Shown: positions 48,076 to 56,409 of the stretch, piece after piece
How positions within the stretch are numbered: the stretch's first letter is position 1
Layout of the letters: each line of letters starts with the position of its first letter
Assembly (NCBI RefSeq): GCF_013167955.1
Contig: NZ_BLWF01000002.1
Location: 221,185-285,184 of the forward strand
Source: Thermanaeromonas sp. C210
GTDB taxonomy: Bacteria > Bacillota > DSM-521 > Neomoorellales > Neomoorellaceae
DNA length: 64,000 nt
Direction of reading: 5' to 3'
Notes under the pieces: generated by a model
The model's database searches: none
What the model was told of the DNA's origin: nothing
The model's input: the letters and a program-made list of their open reading frames with translations, nothing else
Translations under genes and position numbers: made by a program

Positions 48076-48882
48076 TTAGTACCCGTCATAACCCTCTCCG
48101 CCGTTGACCGGCCGGGTTATATAGAAGCTATACTTATCCCCCCGATAGGCGGCCCGCTTGTATTCCACCGGGCGCCCTGCGGCCGTGTAAACCAGGGAAG
48201 TTACCAGGAGGAGGGGCTCTCCCTGTTTAACCCCCAGTATTCGGGCCTGTTCCCTCCCGGCGGCCACGGCCTCAAAGGACTGGGTGAGCATGGACGGTGA
48301 GGGTAGCCCTGCCTTTTTATATAGGTCAAGGGTAGAAAAGGCAACCCTCTGCCGGGAAAGCTCGCGGGCTAAATCGGATAATTTCTCCCCAAGCTCGCCG
48401 GCAAAGTAAGAAACGTAATAAACCATGGGTTCATTATTGCCTAACCCCAAAAGTTCCAGCCGCGTCACCTGGGTGGCAATGGGAATAGCCAGTACCGTAG
48501 CCAGGTGATAATCCGCCGCTATAAGGCTGCTGCCCAGATATTCGGTGGAAGGCTCCAAACCCTTGCTACGCAGGGTTTCCTCAAAGGGCGTCACCCTCAC
48601 CAGCTCCTGGTGAATGCGGGGCCGGGCCACAAAGGTGCCCTTGCCGTGGCTGCGATAGATCAGCCCTTCCCTTGCCAGTTCCGCCAGGGCCTGGCGCACC
48701 GTAATCCGGCTGACGTTATACATGGCGCACAGTTCCTTTTCCGAAGGCAGGCGCTGCTCCGGCTTGAGTATACCGTTCTTAATCTGTTCCGCGAGTACTT
48801 CTTTCAATTGTTGATAAAGGGGTTTGGACTTTTCGGGCGATAGCTGCCCCTCTCCCGTTGCCAGGGGTACATTCCGCGACAC
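48076..48882 (-). CDS. GntR-family (HutC/UTRA subfamily) transcriptional regulator
   Basis: The 268-residue protein has an N-terminal GntR winged helix (PLYQQLKEVLAEQIKNGILK, then RLPSEKELCAMYNVSRITVRQ and GKGTFVARP) and a C-terminal UTRA effector domain ending in PVEYKRAAYRGDKYSFYI. UTRA domains bind sugars, amino acids or other catabolites and release DNA on binding. The GTG at 48880-48882 lies eight nt after GGAGG and is preferred over an ATG eight codons upstream. It lies between two oppositely oriented units that carry matching 18-bp dyads, so it is probably their common repressor. Confidence 0.9.
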   Translation of the reverse strand: MSRNVPLATGEGQLSPEKSKPLYQQLKEVLAEQIKNGILKPEQRLPSEKELCAMYNVSRITVRQALAELAREGLIYRSHGKGTFVARPRIHQELVRVTPFEETLRSKGLEPSTEYLGSSLIAADYHLATVLAIPIATQVTRLELLGLGNNEPMVYYVSYFAGELGEKLSDLARELSRQRVAFSTLDLYKKAGLPSPSMLTQSFEAVAAGREQARILGVKQGEPLLLVTSLVYTAAGRPVEYKRAAYRGDKYSFYITRPVNGGEGYDGY

Positions 48883-49060
48883 AAACACAACCTCCAAACC
48901 TCGCATCTTCTATGTCATAACAAGATTAACACAGGGCAGGGGTCGAAATCAACACAGGTCTTGTCAGCCGCCGGCCGGCAAACGCCCGGAGAAAAAAACT
49001 ATTTTTTATTTCTCAAGCAGAAGGAAAACCGGAACTCATGTAGAATATTTATTTCATGAG

Positions 49061-49078
49061 GTTATAACACGTGATAAC
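49061..49078. promoter_or_regulatory. Candidate GntR operator, rightward unit
   Basis: GTTATAACACGTGATAAC, with GTTAT and ATAAC arms around an eight-base centre containing CACGTG. It ends 18 nt before the AtuA-family ATG. Twelve or more of its bases agree with the site at 47884-47901 when both are read in the same direction. Confidence 0.65.
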
Positions 49079-49096
49079 ATCCTGGAGGGAGTAGGC

Positions 49097-50464
49097 ATGG
49101 TAAAAAAACCGCTTCGCTTCCTGTGCCCCAACGGCCACCTGGGGTTTGCCCCCATCAAGACAGAGAGTTTTTATCTGGGTGTGGAGACCAAGCCCGATTT
49201 CATCCTGGCGGACTCGGGGAGCGACGACATAGGCCCCGGTCCCCTGGGCTCGGACACTTCCACCAGTCCCCTGGAATGGCAAAGACATGACCTGGAGCAC
49301 ATGCTGCTGGCGGCCCGCAGGCTGGGGGTACCCATGATCATCGGCTCGGCGGGCGACACCGGCACCAACAGCCGCGTGGACCTCTATGTCAATATTATCA
49401 AGGAGCTGGCCGACAAACACAACCTTCCCAAGTTTAAGATTGGCTATTTCTATTCCGAGGTGAGCAAGGACTACCTGGCCCGAAAAATGGATAAGGGCGA
49501 GGTCATTAAGGGCCTCGACGGCCGTCCCAACCTCACCAGGGCGGATCTGGAGAAAACCGACCGCATCGTCGCCATGGCCGGAGTACACCCCTATATTAAG
49601 CTCCTGGACATGGGGGCCGACGTCATTATCGGCGGACGCTCCAGCGACTGCGTCATTTTTGCCGCCCCGGCCATCCGCGCGGGCTTCCCCGAGGATCTGG
49701 CCTACTACCTGGGCAAGGTGTTGGAGTGCGCTTCCTTCTGCGCCGAGCCCTACGGCGGCAAGGAGACGGTCATCGGTACCATTACCGAAAAGGAAGTCCT
49801 GGTCACGGCCATGCACCCGCAGCAGCGGTGCACCGTAGCTTCGGTGGCCGGTCACGCCATGTACGAAAGATCCAACCCCTACTATGAATACGTCCTGGGC
49901 GGCATGCTGGATATGAGTAACTGCCGGTATGAGCAATACGATGAGAAAACCTGCCGGATTACCGGGCCGAAGTTCGTCCCTTCCCCGGAATGGTGGGTAA
50001 AGCTGGAGGGTTCCGGAAAGGTGGGCGAGCGCTACGTCGGTATTGCCGGCATCCGCGATCCTTACACCATCAAGAACATCGACAAAGTTATCGAGTGGGC
50101 GCGGGCCCAGGTGCGAGAACGCTTCGGCGACGAAGGTTATGAGCTGCATTATCATGTTTTCGGCCGCAACGGCGTCATGGGAGAGCTGGAACCGGTGAAA
50201 GAAATCCGTTCCCACGAACTCTGCGTCGTAGTCCAGGGCATCGCCCCCACCAAGGCCATGGCCGAAGAGGTGACCATGATCGGAACCCGGCAAATGTTCT
50301 ACGCCCGCCTGCCGGAAGTCAAGGGAACGGCCGGTGGCGTGGCCTTTGTGCTCGATGAGGTGCTGCCCGCATCCCCGGCCTATATGTGGACCATGAACCA
50401 CATTGTTCGCCTGGATGATCCGCTAGAATTATTCCCCACTTATCTCACCGAAGCGGGAAAGTAA
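49097..50464 (+). CDS. AtuA-family (DUF1446) protein
   Basis: The 455-residue soluble protein matches the acyclic terpene utilisation AtuA/DUF1446 family. The function is unknown even in the terpene pathway where it was named. Notable stretches are DFILADSGSDDIGPGPLGSD at about 36-55, MIIGSAGDTGTNSRVDLYVN, GADVIIGGRSSDCVIFAAPA at about 174-193, and GPKFVPSPEWWVKLEGSGKVG. No organic-acid CoA transferase or carboxylase lies nearby, so terpene use is unlikely. The ATG at 49097-49099 follows GGAGGGAG. It is the first gene of the plus-strand block and is followed after 13 nt by the DUF4387 gene, its usual partner. Confidence 0.86.
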   Translation: MVKKPLRFLCPNGHLGFAPIKTESFYLGVETKPDFILADSGSDDIGPGPLGSDTSTSPLEWQRHDLEHMLLAARRLGVPMIIGSAGDTGTNSRVDLYVNIIKELADKHNLPKFKIGYFYSEVSKDYLARKMDKGEVIKGLDGRPNLTRADLEKTDRIVAMAGVHPYIKLLDMGADVIIGGRSSDCVIFAAPAIRAGFPEDLAYYLGKVLECASFCAEPYGGKETVIGTITEKEVLVTAMHPQQRCTVASVAGHAMYERSNPYYEYVLGGMLDMSNCRYEQYDEKTCRITGPKFVPSPEWWVKLEGSGKVGERYVGIAGIRDPYTIKNIDKVIEWARAQVRERFGDEGYELHYHVFGRNGVMGELEPVKEIRSHELCVVVQGIAPTKAMAEEVTMIGTRQMFYARLPEVKGTAGGVAFVLDEVLPASPAYMWTMNHIVRLDDPLELFPTYLTEAGK

Positions 50465-50477
50465 GGAGGTACTGCTA

Positions 50478-50801
50478 ATGCCTACTGCAAAACTGGCCGA
50501 CCTGGCCAAGACCATCCGCAGTAAAAATGCCGGTACCGATAAGATTACCTTTGACATTATTTTCCGGGAAAAGGAAAAGTACGAGCTGGTGAAAAAGAGC
50601 GGGGTCCTGACCCCGGAAACTATCTGCAAGCTTTACGGCATCGAACGGGAAAGAATTGCCGACTTCGTCGAATTCGACCCTGCCTACGCCATTAAGTTTA
50701 CCATCTACCGCCGGCGTCCTAGCGGAAGCCCCGGAGACTCCGATGTCTTCGGCTGCCAGCAGTACGCCCCCCTACTGGATATAGAAGTGCCGGTCGAATA
50801 A
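50478..50801 (+). CDS. DUF4387 protein
   Basis: The 107-residue protein matches DUF4387, found next to or fused with AtuA-family proteins. Markers are AKTIRSKNAGTDKITFDIIF, then VEFDPAYAIKFTIYRRRPSG and GSPGDSDVFGCQQYAPLLDI at the end. The constant pairing suggests the two form one complex or enzyme. The ATG lies eight nt after a perfect AAGGAGG. A 14-bp perfect hairpin at 50818-50849 separates it from the symporter gene and may lower symporter expression. Confidence 0.88.
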   Translation: MPTAKLADLAKTIRSKNAGTDKITFDIIFREKEKYELVKKSGVLTPETICKLYGIERERIADFVEFDPAYAIKFTIYRRRPSGSPGDSDVFGCQQYAPLLDIEVPVE

Positions 50802-50817
50802 AATGCCTACCGTCCTG

Positions 50818-50849
50818 GTAACGGGAGGCCTCTTCAGGCCTCCCGTTAC
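50818..50849 (+). terminator. Strong hairpin after the DUF4387 gene
   Basis: GTAACGGGAGGCCT (50818-50831) and AGGCCTCCCGTTAC (50836-50849) form a perfect 14-base stem with a four-nt loop. Only TCCTT follows, so termination may be partial and the symporter could be transcribed by readthrough. Confidence 0.65.
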
Positions 50850-50892
50850 TCCTTAATCCGCCTATTTTCAACAGCAGGAGGGCAACGATCTT

Positions 50893-52311
50893 ATGTCCTT
50901 ACAATTATTGATTATCCTGGCTTATTTCGCCATAACCCTAGCCGTCGGTTTCTTAGCCAAGACAAAAACCCGCAGTGCCACTTCCTTTCACGGGGCCGGG
51001 CTGGGTGTCTTGATGGTGGTGGTCGTGGGGGTCGGCGAATGGCTGGGCGGTACTTCCACCACGGGCATTGCAGAGTATGGGTTTATCGCCGGGCTTTCCG
51101 GGGCCTGGTATACCATAGCCAACGGCATCGGGGTCATGGTCCTGGCCCTGTTCTTCGCCAAATTTTACCGCAGCCTCGATACCGTAACGGTACCCGGAAT
51201 CGTAGAAAAGTTCCTGGGCCTCCGGGCCCGTACCGTAGCCAGCGTATTGCTCATTTTCGTCATGATCGCCGTGGGAACCGCCCAAGTCATCGCCGCCGGG
51301 ACTTTAGGCGTCTCCGTCCTCGGCCTTAGCTATCACGCGTCGGTCATCATCCTCGGCCTCGGGTTTATCGTCTATACCCTGGCCGGGGGCATGACGGCCG
51401 TCGGGTACACCAATCTACTGCACCTCATCGCCATGTATGGGGGAGCCGTCCTGGCCGTAGCCTTCGTCCTGGGCGACATAGGCGGTCTGGCCTCCCTCAA
51501 GAGCCATTTACCCGCCCATCCTTACTTCAGCTGGACCGGCATCGGCTGGTCTGCCATCTCATCCTGGATTATTGCTTCTATTTTGGGAGCCTGTACGGCC
51601 CAGGCCGGCATCCAACCGATACTGGCGGCCAAGGACGTCCGGGTCGCACAACAGGGGGCTTTGATTACGGCCCTTCTCGTAGCGCCCTTCGGTATTCTTA
51701 CCGCTCTGTTAGGAATGGCCGCCAAAGTACGTTTCCCGGAATTGGCCAACGCCAAGCTGGCCCTGCCCACCTTGATGATGCATTTGCACCCAGTAGTCGG
51801 CGGCATTGTCCTGGCCTCCATAATGGCCGCCATCCTTTCCACAGTGGCCCCCATTATCCTCGCTGCCGGTACCATGTTTACTAAAGACCTCTACCAGCGC
51901 CTGTGGCGCCCGGCAGCAGGCGACCAACAATTACTATTGGTGTCGCGGCTGAGCACCGGCGCGGCCGGCCTCCTTTGCCTCCTTCTGGCCCTTTTAATGT
52001 ACGGCAGCACCCGTATCCTGGATATGGTCTATTTTGCCTATACCATCCGCGGTTCCCTCTTCGTCATCCTTCTGTTTGCCATTTACTGGCGCAGGACTTC
52101 GCCCCAAGGAGCCGTCTATGGGATGATCGTCACCGCCCTTGCCGGCTTCTTCTGGGTGTTCTATAAGTCCCAGTTCGGCCGCTATCCCCTGCACCCCGAT
52201 TTTACGGAAACCTATGCCGCCCTTGTAGTCGCGGTACTCAGCACCGTCCTCCTGAGCTTTGTCGATAAACGACCCGAGAGACAGCACGCCTCGCAAACGC
52301 CGAACCCGTGA
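50893..52311 (+). CDS. Sodium:solute symporter (SSS family)
   Basis: The 472-residue polytopic protein has about 13 membrane spans and the SSS core pattern: LAVGFLAKTKTRSATSFHGAG, GEWLGGTSTTGIAEYGFIAG (about 55-74), VIAAGTLGVSVLG, YTLAGGMTAVGYTNLLHLIA (about 162-181) and ILSTVAPIILAAGTMFTKDL with the conserved Na+-binding Ser/Thr region. It probably imports a small organic acid, amino acid or sugar with Na+. The ATG at 50893-50895 has GGAGG eleven nt upstream. It ends the plus-strand block and faces comF tail to tail. Confidence 0.93.
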   Translation: MSLQLLIILAYFAITLAVGFLAKTKTRSATSFHGAGLGVLMVVVVGVGEWLGGTSTTGIAEYGFIAGLSGAWYTIANGIGVMVLALFFAKFYRSLDTVTVPGIVEKFLGLRARTVASVLLIFVMIAVGTAQVIAAGTLGVSVLGLSYHASVIILGLGFIVYTLAGGMTAVGYTNLLHLIAMYGGAVLAVAFVLGDIGGLASLKSHLPAHPYFSWTGIGWSAISSWIIASILGACTAQAGIQPILAAKDVRVAQQGALITALLVAPFGILTALLGMAAKVRFPELANAKLALPTLMMHLHPVVGGIVLASIMAAILSTVAPIILAAGTMFTKDLYQRLWRPAAGDQQLLLVSRLSTGAAGLLCLLLALLMYGSTRILDMVYFAYTIRGSLFVILLFAIYWRRTSPQGAVYGMIVTALAGFFWVFYKSQFGRYPLHPDFTETYAALVVAVLSTVLLSFVDKRPERQHASQTPNP

Positions 52312-52421
52312 TTCTACCGCACGCTCTTTTCGCCTTTTCCGTTACCTCCCATTAGTGCCCTGGCTGGGTTCTCCACCCGGGCCCGGCCACAGGCTTATAC
52401 AGGTTGGAAGGCCCCCTTTAA

Positions 52422-52445
52422 GGGCCCCGCTAATAAGCGGGGCCC
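52422..52445 (+). terminator. Hairpin after the symporter gene, terminator-like
   Basis: GGGCCCCGCT (52422-52431) and AGCGGGGCCC (52436-52445) form a perfect ten-base stem with an AATA loop, 110 nt after the symporter stop. No T-run follows. Confidence 0.55.
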
Positions 52446-52603
52446 CATTACCTCCCTCACCCGGGCCTGGCTATCGACACCGGGTGGCCAGCGACCCCGG
52501 GAAGATAAGAACCGTCGAAGGCCATCCCCTCACCGCGGGCCCCTTGTCAGACGCTGTCTTGTCGAAAACACCTTCTTCCACACTCGGACTGCACCCCTTT
52601 CCC

Positions 52604-52676
52604 TGTGGATAAAGTGGATAAGTCTGTTAATAACCTGCCGATATTGCCTTTCTGCTGTGGACTTCGGTGTGGATTA
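52604..52676. other. Cluster of DnaA boxes
   Basis: Within 73 nt four copies of the DnaA-box core stand in the same orientation: TGTGGATAA (52604-52612, perfect complement of TTATCCACA), AGTGGATAA (52613-52621), TGTGGACTT (52656-52664) and TGTGGATTA (52668-52676). AT-rich sequence follows (52680-52712). The cluster lies in the 420-nt gap between the convergent symporter and comF genes, which otherwise holds only the hairpin at 52422. It could titrate DnaA or act in replication control. It is not next to dnaA or any other origin gene. Confidence 0.6.
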
Positions 52677-52731
52677 GGAAGAAATATGTCGGATAAGGCC
52701 AAAATATATACCCTGACTTGTCGAACGGCCC

Positions 52732-53442
52732 CTAAAAAAGGCTGGTAGCCACCGTCACCACCGCCACGGAACGGGCCCCACCCTCCAGGAGGGCGACCGT
52801 ACAGGCGGCCGCCGTAATTCCGGTGGTCAAGACATCGTCCACCAACAGCACATCGAGTCCTACTATCCTGGAGGATTCGACTACCTCAAAACTCCTCTGT
52901 AGATTCTGGAGACGGGCAAGGCGATCTAAGCCGGCCTGGGGCGGCGTATGGCGCACCTTTACCAATACCTCCTCGAGGAGTTTGATCCCCAAAAGGCGGC
53001 TCAATTCCCGGGCAAGAAGGGCGGACTGGTTAAAGGCGCGCTCCTTAAGGCGCTGGGAGCTTAAGGGTACGGGTATAACCGCCCGTGGGCGGCCGTAAAG
53101 GGGCTCTTCCGCCACTACCCGGCTTAAAAGATATCCCAGGGGCAAAGCCAGGGAACGCCGGCCCCGGTATTTGAACTCCAGGATGGCCCGCCGCAGTTCT
53201 CCCCGGTAGGGGCCGACGGCCCGCGCCAGGCGAAAGGGAGGTAGCTTTTCCCCACATTGGGGGCAAAGTTCCCCCGCGTACTCCTTGCAAAGAAGCCGGC
53301 CGCAACGCCGGCAGGGCCGAAATTCCTGCTCCCACGTTTTAAGGGTCCGGCTGCAAGACGGGCAGAGGTATCCTAAGGCTCCGGGCCTCCGGCAGATAAA
53401 ACACTCCTTGTCCCGGACAAAGAGCCAATCCTTCCATCCCAC
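52732..53442 (-). CDS. comF: ComF-family phosphoribosyltransferase-like protein
   Basis: The 236-residue protein has an N-terminal zinc region with four CXXC pairs (CFICRRPG, CPSCSRT, CRRCGRLL, CPQCGEKL) and a C-terminal phosphoribosyltransferase fold with the PRPP loop DVLLVDDVLTTGITAAAC near 205. ComF/ComFC is needed for single-stranded DNA import or processing in natural transformation and works with the ComFA helicase. The gene follows the helicase by nine nt, keeping the comFA-comFC order without comFB. Confidence 0.93.
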   Translation of the reverse strand: MGWKDWLFVRDKECFICRRPGALGYLCPSCSRTLKTWEQEFRPCRRCGRLLCKEYAGELCPQCGEKLPPFRLARAVGPYRGELRRAILEFKYRGRRSLALPLGYLLSRVVAEEPLYGRPRAVIPVPLSSQRLKERAFNQSALLARELSRLLGIKLLEEVLVKVRHTPPQAGLDRLARLQNLQRSFEVVESSRIVGLDVLLVDDVLTTGITAAACTVALLEGGARSVAVVTVATSLF

Positions 53443-53451
53443 CGTACCCGT

Positions 53452-55227
53452 TTACTGCCTCCTTTCCACCGCCCGCAGGTAACCCCTCTGGAAGGCCAGG
53501 CGGTTGAAAGAGCGGATAATGCGGCAGGCCTCGGCCATTTCGGGAGTGATCCTGTCGGCCACAAGCCACACTTTCCCCTGGGGAAAGGAAGACGTCCTTC
53601 CCGCCCGGCCCGCAATCTGCACCAGGGTATTCTGGTCGAAAATCCGCCGGTGGTGGGCGAAGAGGACCATGACGTTCAGGCGGGGAAGGGTAATACCCCT
53701 CTCCAGAAGGGTGGTGGTAACCATGACGGGAAATTCCCCCCGGCGAAAGGCCGCCAGCACCGTTTCCCGCTCCGGCAGGGCGGCATGGCAACCCCTCACC
53801 CAATCCCCCAGGCCCTCGAATTCCCGGCACTCCAGCAGCCAGTCCACAACCTGGGCCACCAGGTCTACCGCGGGTACAAAGATCAAAAGGGAGGCCCCAT
53901 CCCCGTTAAGGCTCAAACGAAGACATTCTACTACCGGCCGCGGCAATCTGCCCATGGGCCGCCTGAGGCCCCTGGCCAAAATAATTTGGGGCTCGGGCAG
54001 GGGGTATCCGTGGGGGCGGGCCGGCAGATAGATGACGGGTAGCCGCCTCCGCCTGGCCTGGGCGGCCAGCTCCGGTGGGGGCGTGGCCGTCATATAAAGA
54101 ATCTGACCGCCGGGCCTGAGGCTGCGCTCCAATCCGTAATAAAGTCGCCCATCTCCGGCCAGGGGGAAGGCATCCACTTCGTCCAAAATGATGAGATCAA
54201 AGCGCCGGTAGCACCGCAACACCTGGTGAGTGGTGGCCGCCACCAGCTGGGCCGGCGCATACTTGGAGCCGCTTTCACCGTGAAGGATGGTCATCTCTAC
54301 CCCCGGGAAGGCCTGCTGGAGCCTCCGGTATATCTCTTTAGTGGTTTCCCGGCGGGGGCAGGTGTAAAGCACTTCCTTACCGCGGCTGAGGGCCGCGGCC
54401 AGGGCCCCGTAGGCCACCTCCGTCTTGCCGGCGCCGCAGGCGGCCCAGATGAGGCATCGAGGGCACTTCCCTTCTTCAACAAAGGTCCTCGCCTGAAGGG
54501 CTGCCTCCTCCTGGGCCCGTGTCAACGAAAAAGGAAGGACGGGGCTCACCGTACGGCAGGGAAACATGCCGGCCCTTTCCGCCCCCGGTCGGGCATAGAG
54601 GGCGCGGCAGGTGCGGGCCTCCCCCAGTTCCAGACAGCCCTCGCACACGTAGCAGTGGGTGCTGCCGCAGGCTCCGCAACTCGACCGGTACAGCTTGTCC
54701 CCCTGGCCGCAGCGGTTACATTTGGGGACGCCCTGGGCATCGAATCCTACCGCCGGCCGCAGTTCGCATTCCCCTTGGAGATAAAGATAATGGAGGAGGT
54801 CGGCCAGCTCTGCGGTCACCCGTACACCGTTCTCCGCCAGGGCGCGGCCCACTTCCTCCAGCAGGAGGATGCGCCCGGACAAGATCCGGCCTGCGAGGCG
54901 GGCCTCTTCCTCCGGCGGCAGGGGTTGGCCCGCGGGAGCGGGGCGCCGGGCCAGGGTAACCTTACATCGCCGGGACACTTCCTTCAGCACCGCATCCACC
55001 CTGGAAAGGCTGTACCCGACCGCCGCCCAGCGCTCCTCCAGGTGCTTCAGCACAAAGAAAGCCGTGCCCAAATTGAGACACGGCGAGACAAGGTCCATAA
55101 AATGGTAGCCCTTAAGCTCCCAAAAGCGCCGGTCTAAAGGGGGACGGTGGGTCAAGCCCAACCGCCCTCTCCCTCCATCGTGGACAATGTACAAATACCC
55201 CTGCCAGCAAAAAACACCCTGTGCCAT
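53452..55227 (-). CDS. comFA: ComFA-like DNA helicase
   Basis: The 591-residue DEAD-family ATPase has Walker A WAACGAGKTEVA, DEVD box FDLIILDEVDAFPL, motif III TATPPPELA and motif VI QIAGRAGRTSSFPQGKVWLV. A four-cysteine zinc cluster (CNRCGQGDKLYRSSCGACG, CYVCEGC) precedes the motor, as in ComFA, which pulls transforming DNA across the membrane. The first 170 residues are longer than in B. subtilis ComFA and match nothing I know. The ATG at 55225-55227 has AAGG upstream. It heads a two-gene unit with comF. Confidence 0.9.
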   Translation of the reverse strand: MAQGVFCWQGYLYIVHDGGRGRLGLTHRPPLDRRFWELKGYHFMDLVSPCLNLGTAFFVLKHLEERWAAVGYSLSRVDAVLKEVSRRCKVTLARRPAPAGQPLPPEEEARLAGRILSGRILLLEEVGRALAENGVRVTAELADLLHYLYLQGECELRPAVGFDAQGVPKCNRCGQGDKLYRSSCGACGSTHCYVCEGCLELGEARTCRALYARPGAERAGMFPCRTVSPVLPFSLTRAQEEAALQARTFVEEGKCPRCLIWAACGAGKTEVAYGALAAALSRGKEVLYTCPRRETTKEIYRRLQQAFPGVEMTILHGESGSKYAPAQLVAATTHQVLRCYRRFDLIILDEVDAFPLAGDGRLYYGLERSLRPGGQILYMTATPPPELAAQARRRRLPVIYLPARPHGYPLPEPQIILARGLRRPMGRLPRPVVECLRLSLNGDGASLLIFVPAVDLVAQVVDWLLECREFEGLGDWVRGCHAALPERETVLAAFRRGEFPVMVTTTLLERGITLPRLNVMVLFAHHRRIFDQNTLVQIAGRAGRTSSFPQGKVWLVADRITPEMAEACRIIRSFNRLAFQRGYLRAVERRQ

Positions 55228-55265
55228 GGGGCCTTAATCAGAACACCCCTGTTTTTTAACTCGCG

Positions 55266-56351
55266 TTATAAACTTCCGTTAAAGCTTAATCCTTGGGCCA
55301 GGGTATAGGCGCAAATGCTATTGCGGCCTGCCCTTTTGGCCATATAGAGGGCCGCGTCGGCCCGGCTCAAAAGCTCTGTTTTGTCCCGGGCATCATGGGG
55401 CCAGGAAGCTATACCAATGCTCACCGTCAGGCGGACTTCTACACCCTTATCCCGGGCAAAAACGTGCTCCTCTATGGCCTTGCGAATGCGCTCCGCCACC
55501 TGCTGGGCGTGGCCGCAGTCCGCGCCGGGGAGGATCAAGGCGAACTCTTCTCCTCCGTAACGGGCCACCACATCCTTTGCCCGGACCTGGTGCTTGAGTA
55601 ACTCGCTTACTTCCCTTAAGACCTGATTGCCTACCATATGTCCGTATTTGTCGTTTACCTCTTTGAAATGGTCGAGGTCGACCATAAGGACGGACAGAGA
55701 AGATAATTTATGGGGTTCCTGGGTCAGCTTTTCTAACATGTGGTCAAAATACCGCTGGTTGAACAGCCGCGTAAGATGATCGGTCACGGCCAAATATTCC
55801 GCCTCGGCGAGCCTAGCCCGGGTTTCATCGTACTCCTGCCTTAGGCGTCGCAGCAATTCTTCTTGCCGGACGGCCAGCCTGTGCCTTTCCCAGAGGTGGC
55901 CCACGATAAACCACCAGGCCAAACTTAAGATGGTCCAGCCCGCCAGTTCCGGCCAGAACCGGTGGATATCGTGGGGTTCCGCCGCCGGTCCCAAAAAAAT
56001 TCCGGTAATGAGCGCAGCCCCGATCAAGAACAGGCCCTCTCGACGCTGGTCACCCAAAACGGCCACCATAGGCGCTAAAAAAAGCGCCTCGGGATAAGCG
56101 ACCGTCCGGGCACCCTCACTGTAAATCCACCATGCCGCCAGCACTATACCGGCGCCGTAAACGGCCCAACGGCCCCAGCGGCATTGCTGCCAGCAAGACG
56201 GGGACCAGAAAGCCAGCTGGACTTGAAGGGCTGCCAGGGCTAAACCCCAAGGGGAGGCAGGAGGCTTAGAGGTAGAAAGGGCAAAAAAAAGACAAGCCGT
56301 CCCCATCATGGCCCAAACGATACGAAACGGTCCGTTGGGAAGATTGCTCAT
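55266..56351 (-). CDS. Membrane-bound GGDEF protein, probable diguanylate cyclase
   Basis: The 361-residue protein has about six membrane helices in residues 8-165, a short coiled linker (about 165-195) and a GGDEF domain (about 195-350) with active-site GGEEF in RYGGEEFALILPGAD. DHLTRLFNQRYFDHMLEKL and VDLDHFKEVNDKYGHMVGN give the substrate and metal-binding parts, so it should make cyclic di-GMP. No EAL or PilZ partner lies nearby. The signal sensed by the membrane part is unknown. The gene ends 38 nt upstream of comFA. Confidence 0.92.
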   Translation of the reverse strand: MSNLPNGPFRIVWAMMGTACLFFALSTSKPPASPWGLALAALQVQLAFWSPSCWQQCRWGRWAVYGAGIVLAAWWIYSEGARTVAYPEALFLAPMVAVLGDQRREGLFLIGAALITGIFLGPAAEPHDIHRFWPELAGWTILSLAWWFIVGHLWERHRLAVRQEELLRRLRQEYDETRARLAEAEYLAVTDHLTRLFNQRYFDHMLEKLTQEPHKLSSLSVLMVDLDHFKEVNDKYGHMVGNQVLREVSELLKHQVRAKDVVARYGGEEFALILPGADCGHAQQVAERIRKAIEEHVFARDKGVEVRLTVSIGIASWPHDARDKTELLSRADAALYMAKRAGRNSICAYTLAQGLSFNGSL

Positions 56352-56409
56352 TGTTCGGCTTACCTACTTCCCTACAGGTCACATACATGAACACATAAAA
56401 AATTCGCTG

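Noticed and set aside
49049-50401. 450-codon open frame on the minus strand opposite the AtuA-family gene
   Set aside because: Antisense shadow; the plus-strand frame has family matches, a strong ribosome-binding site and a DUF4387 partner.
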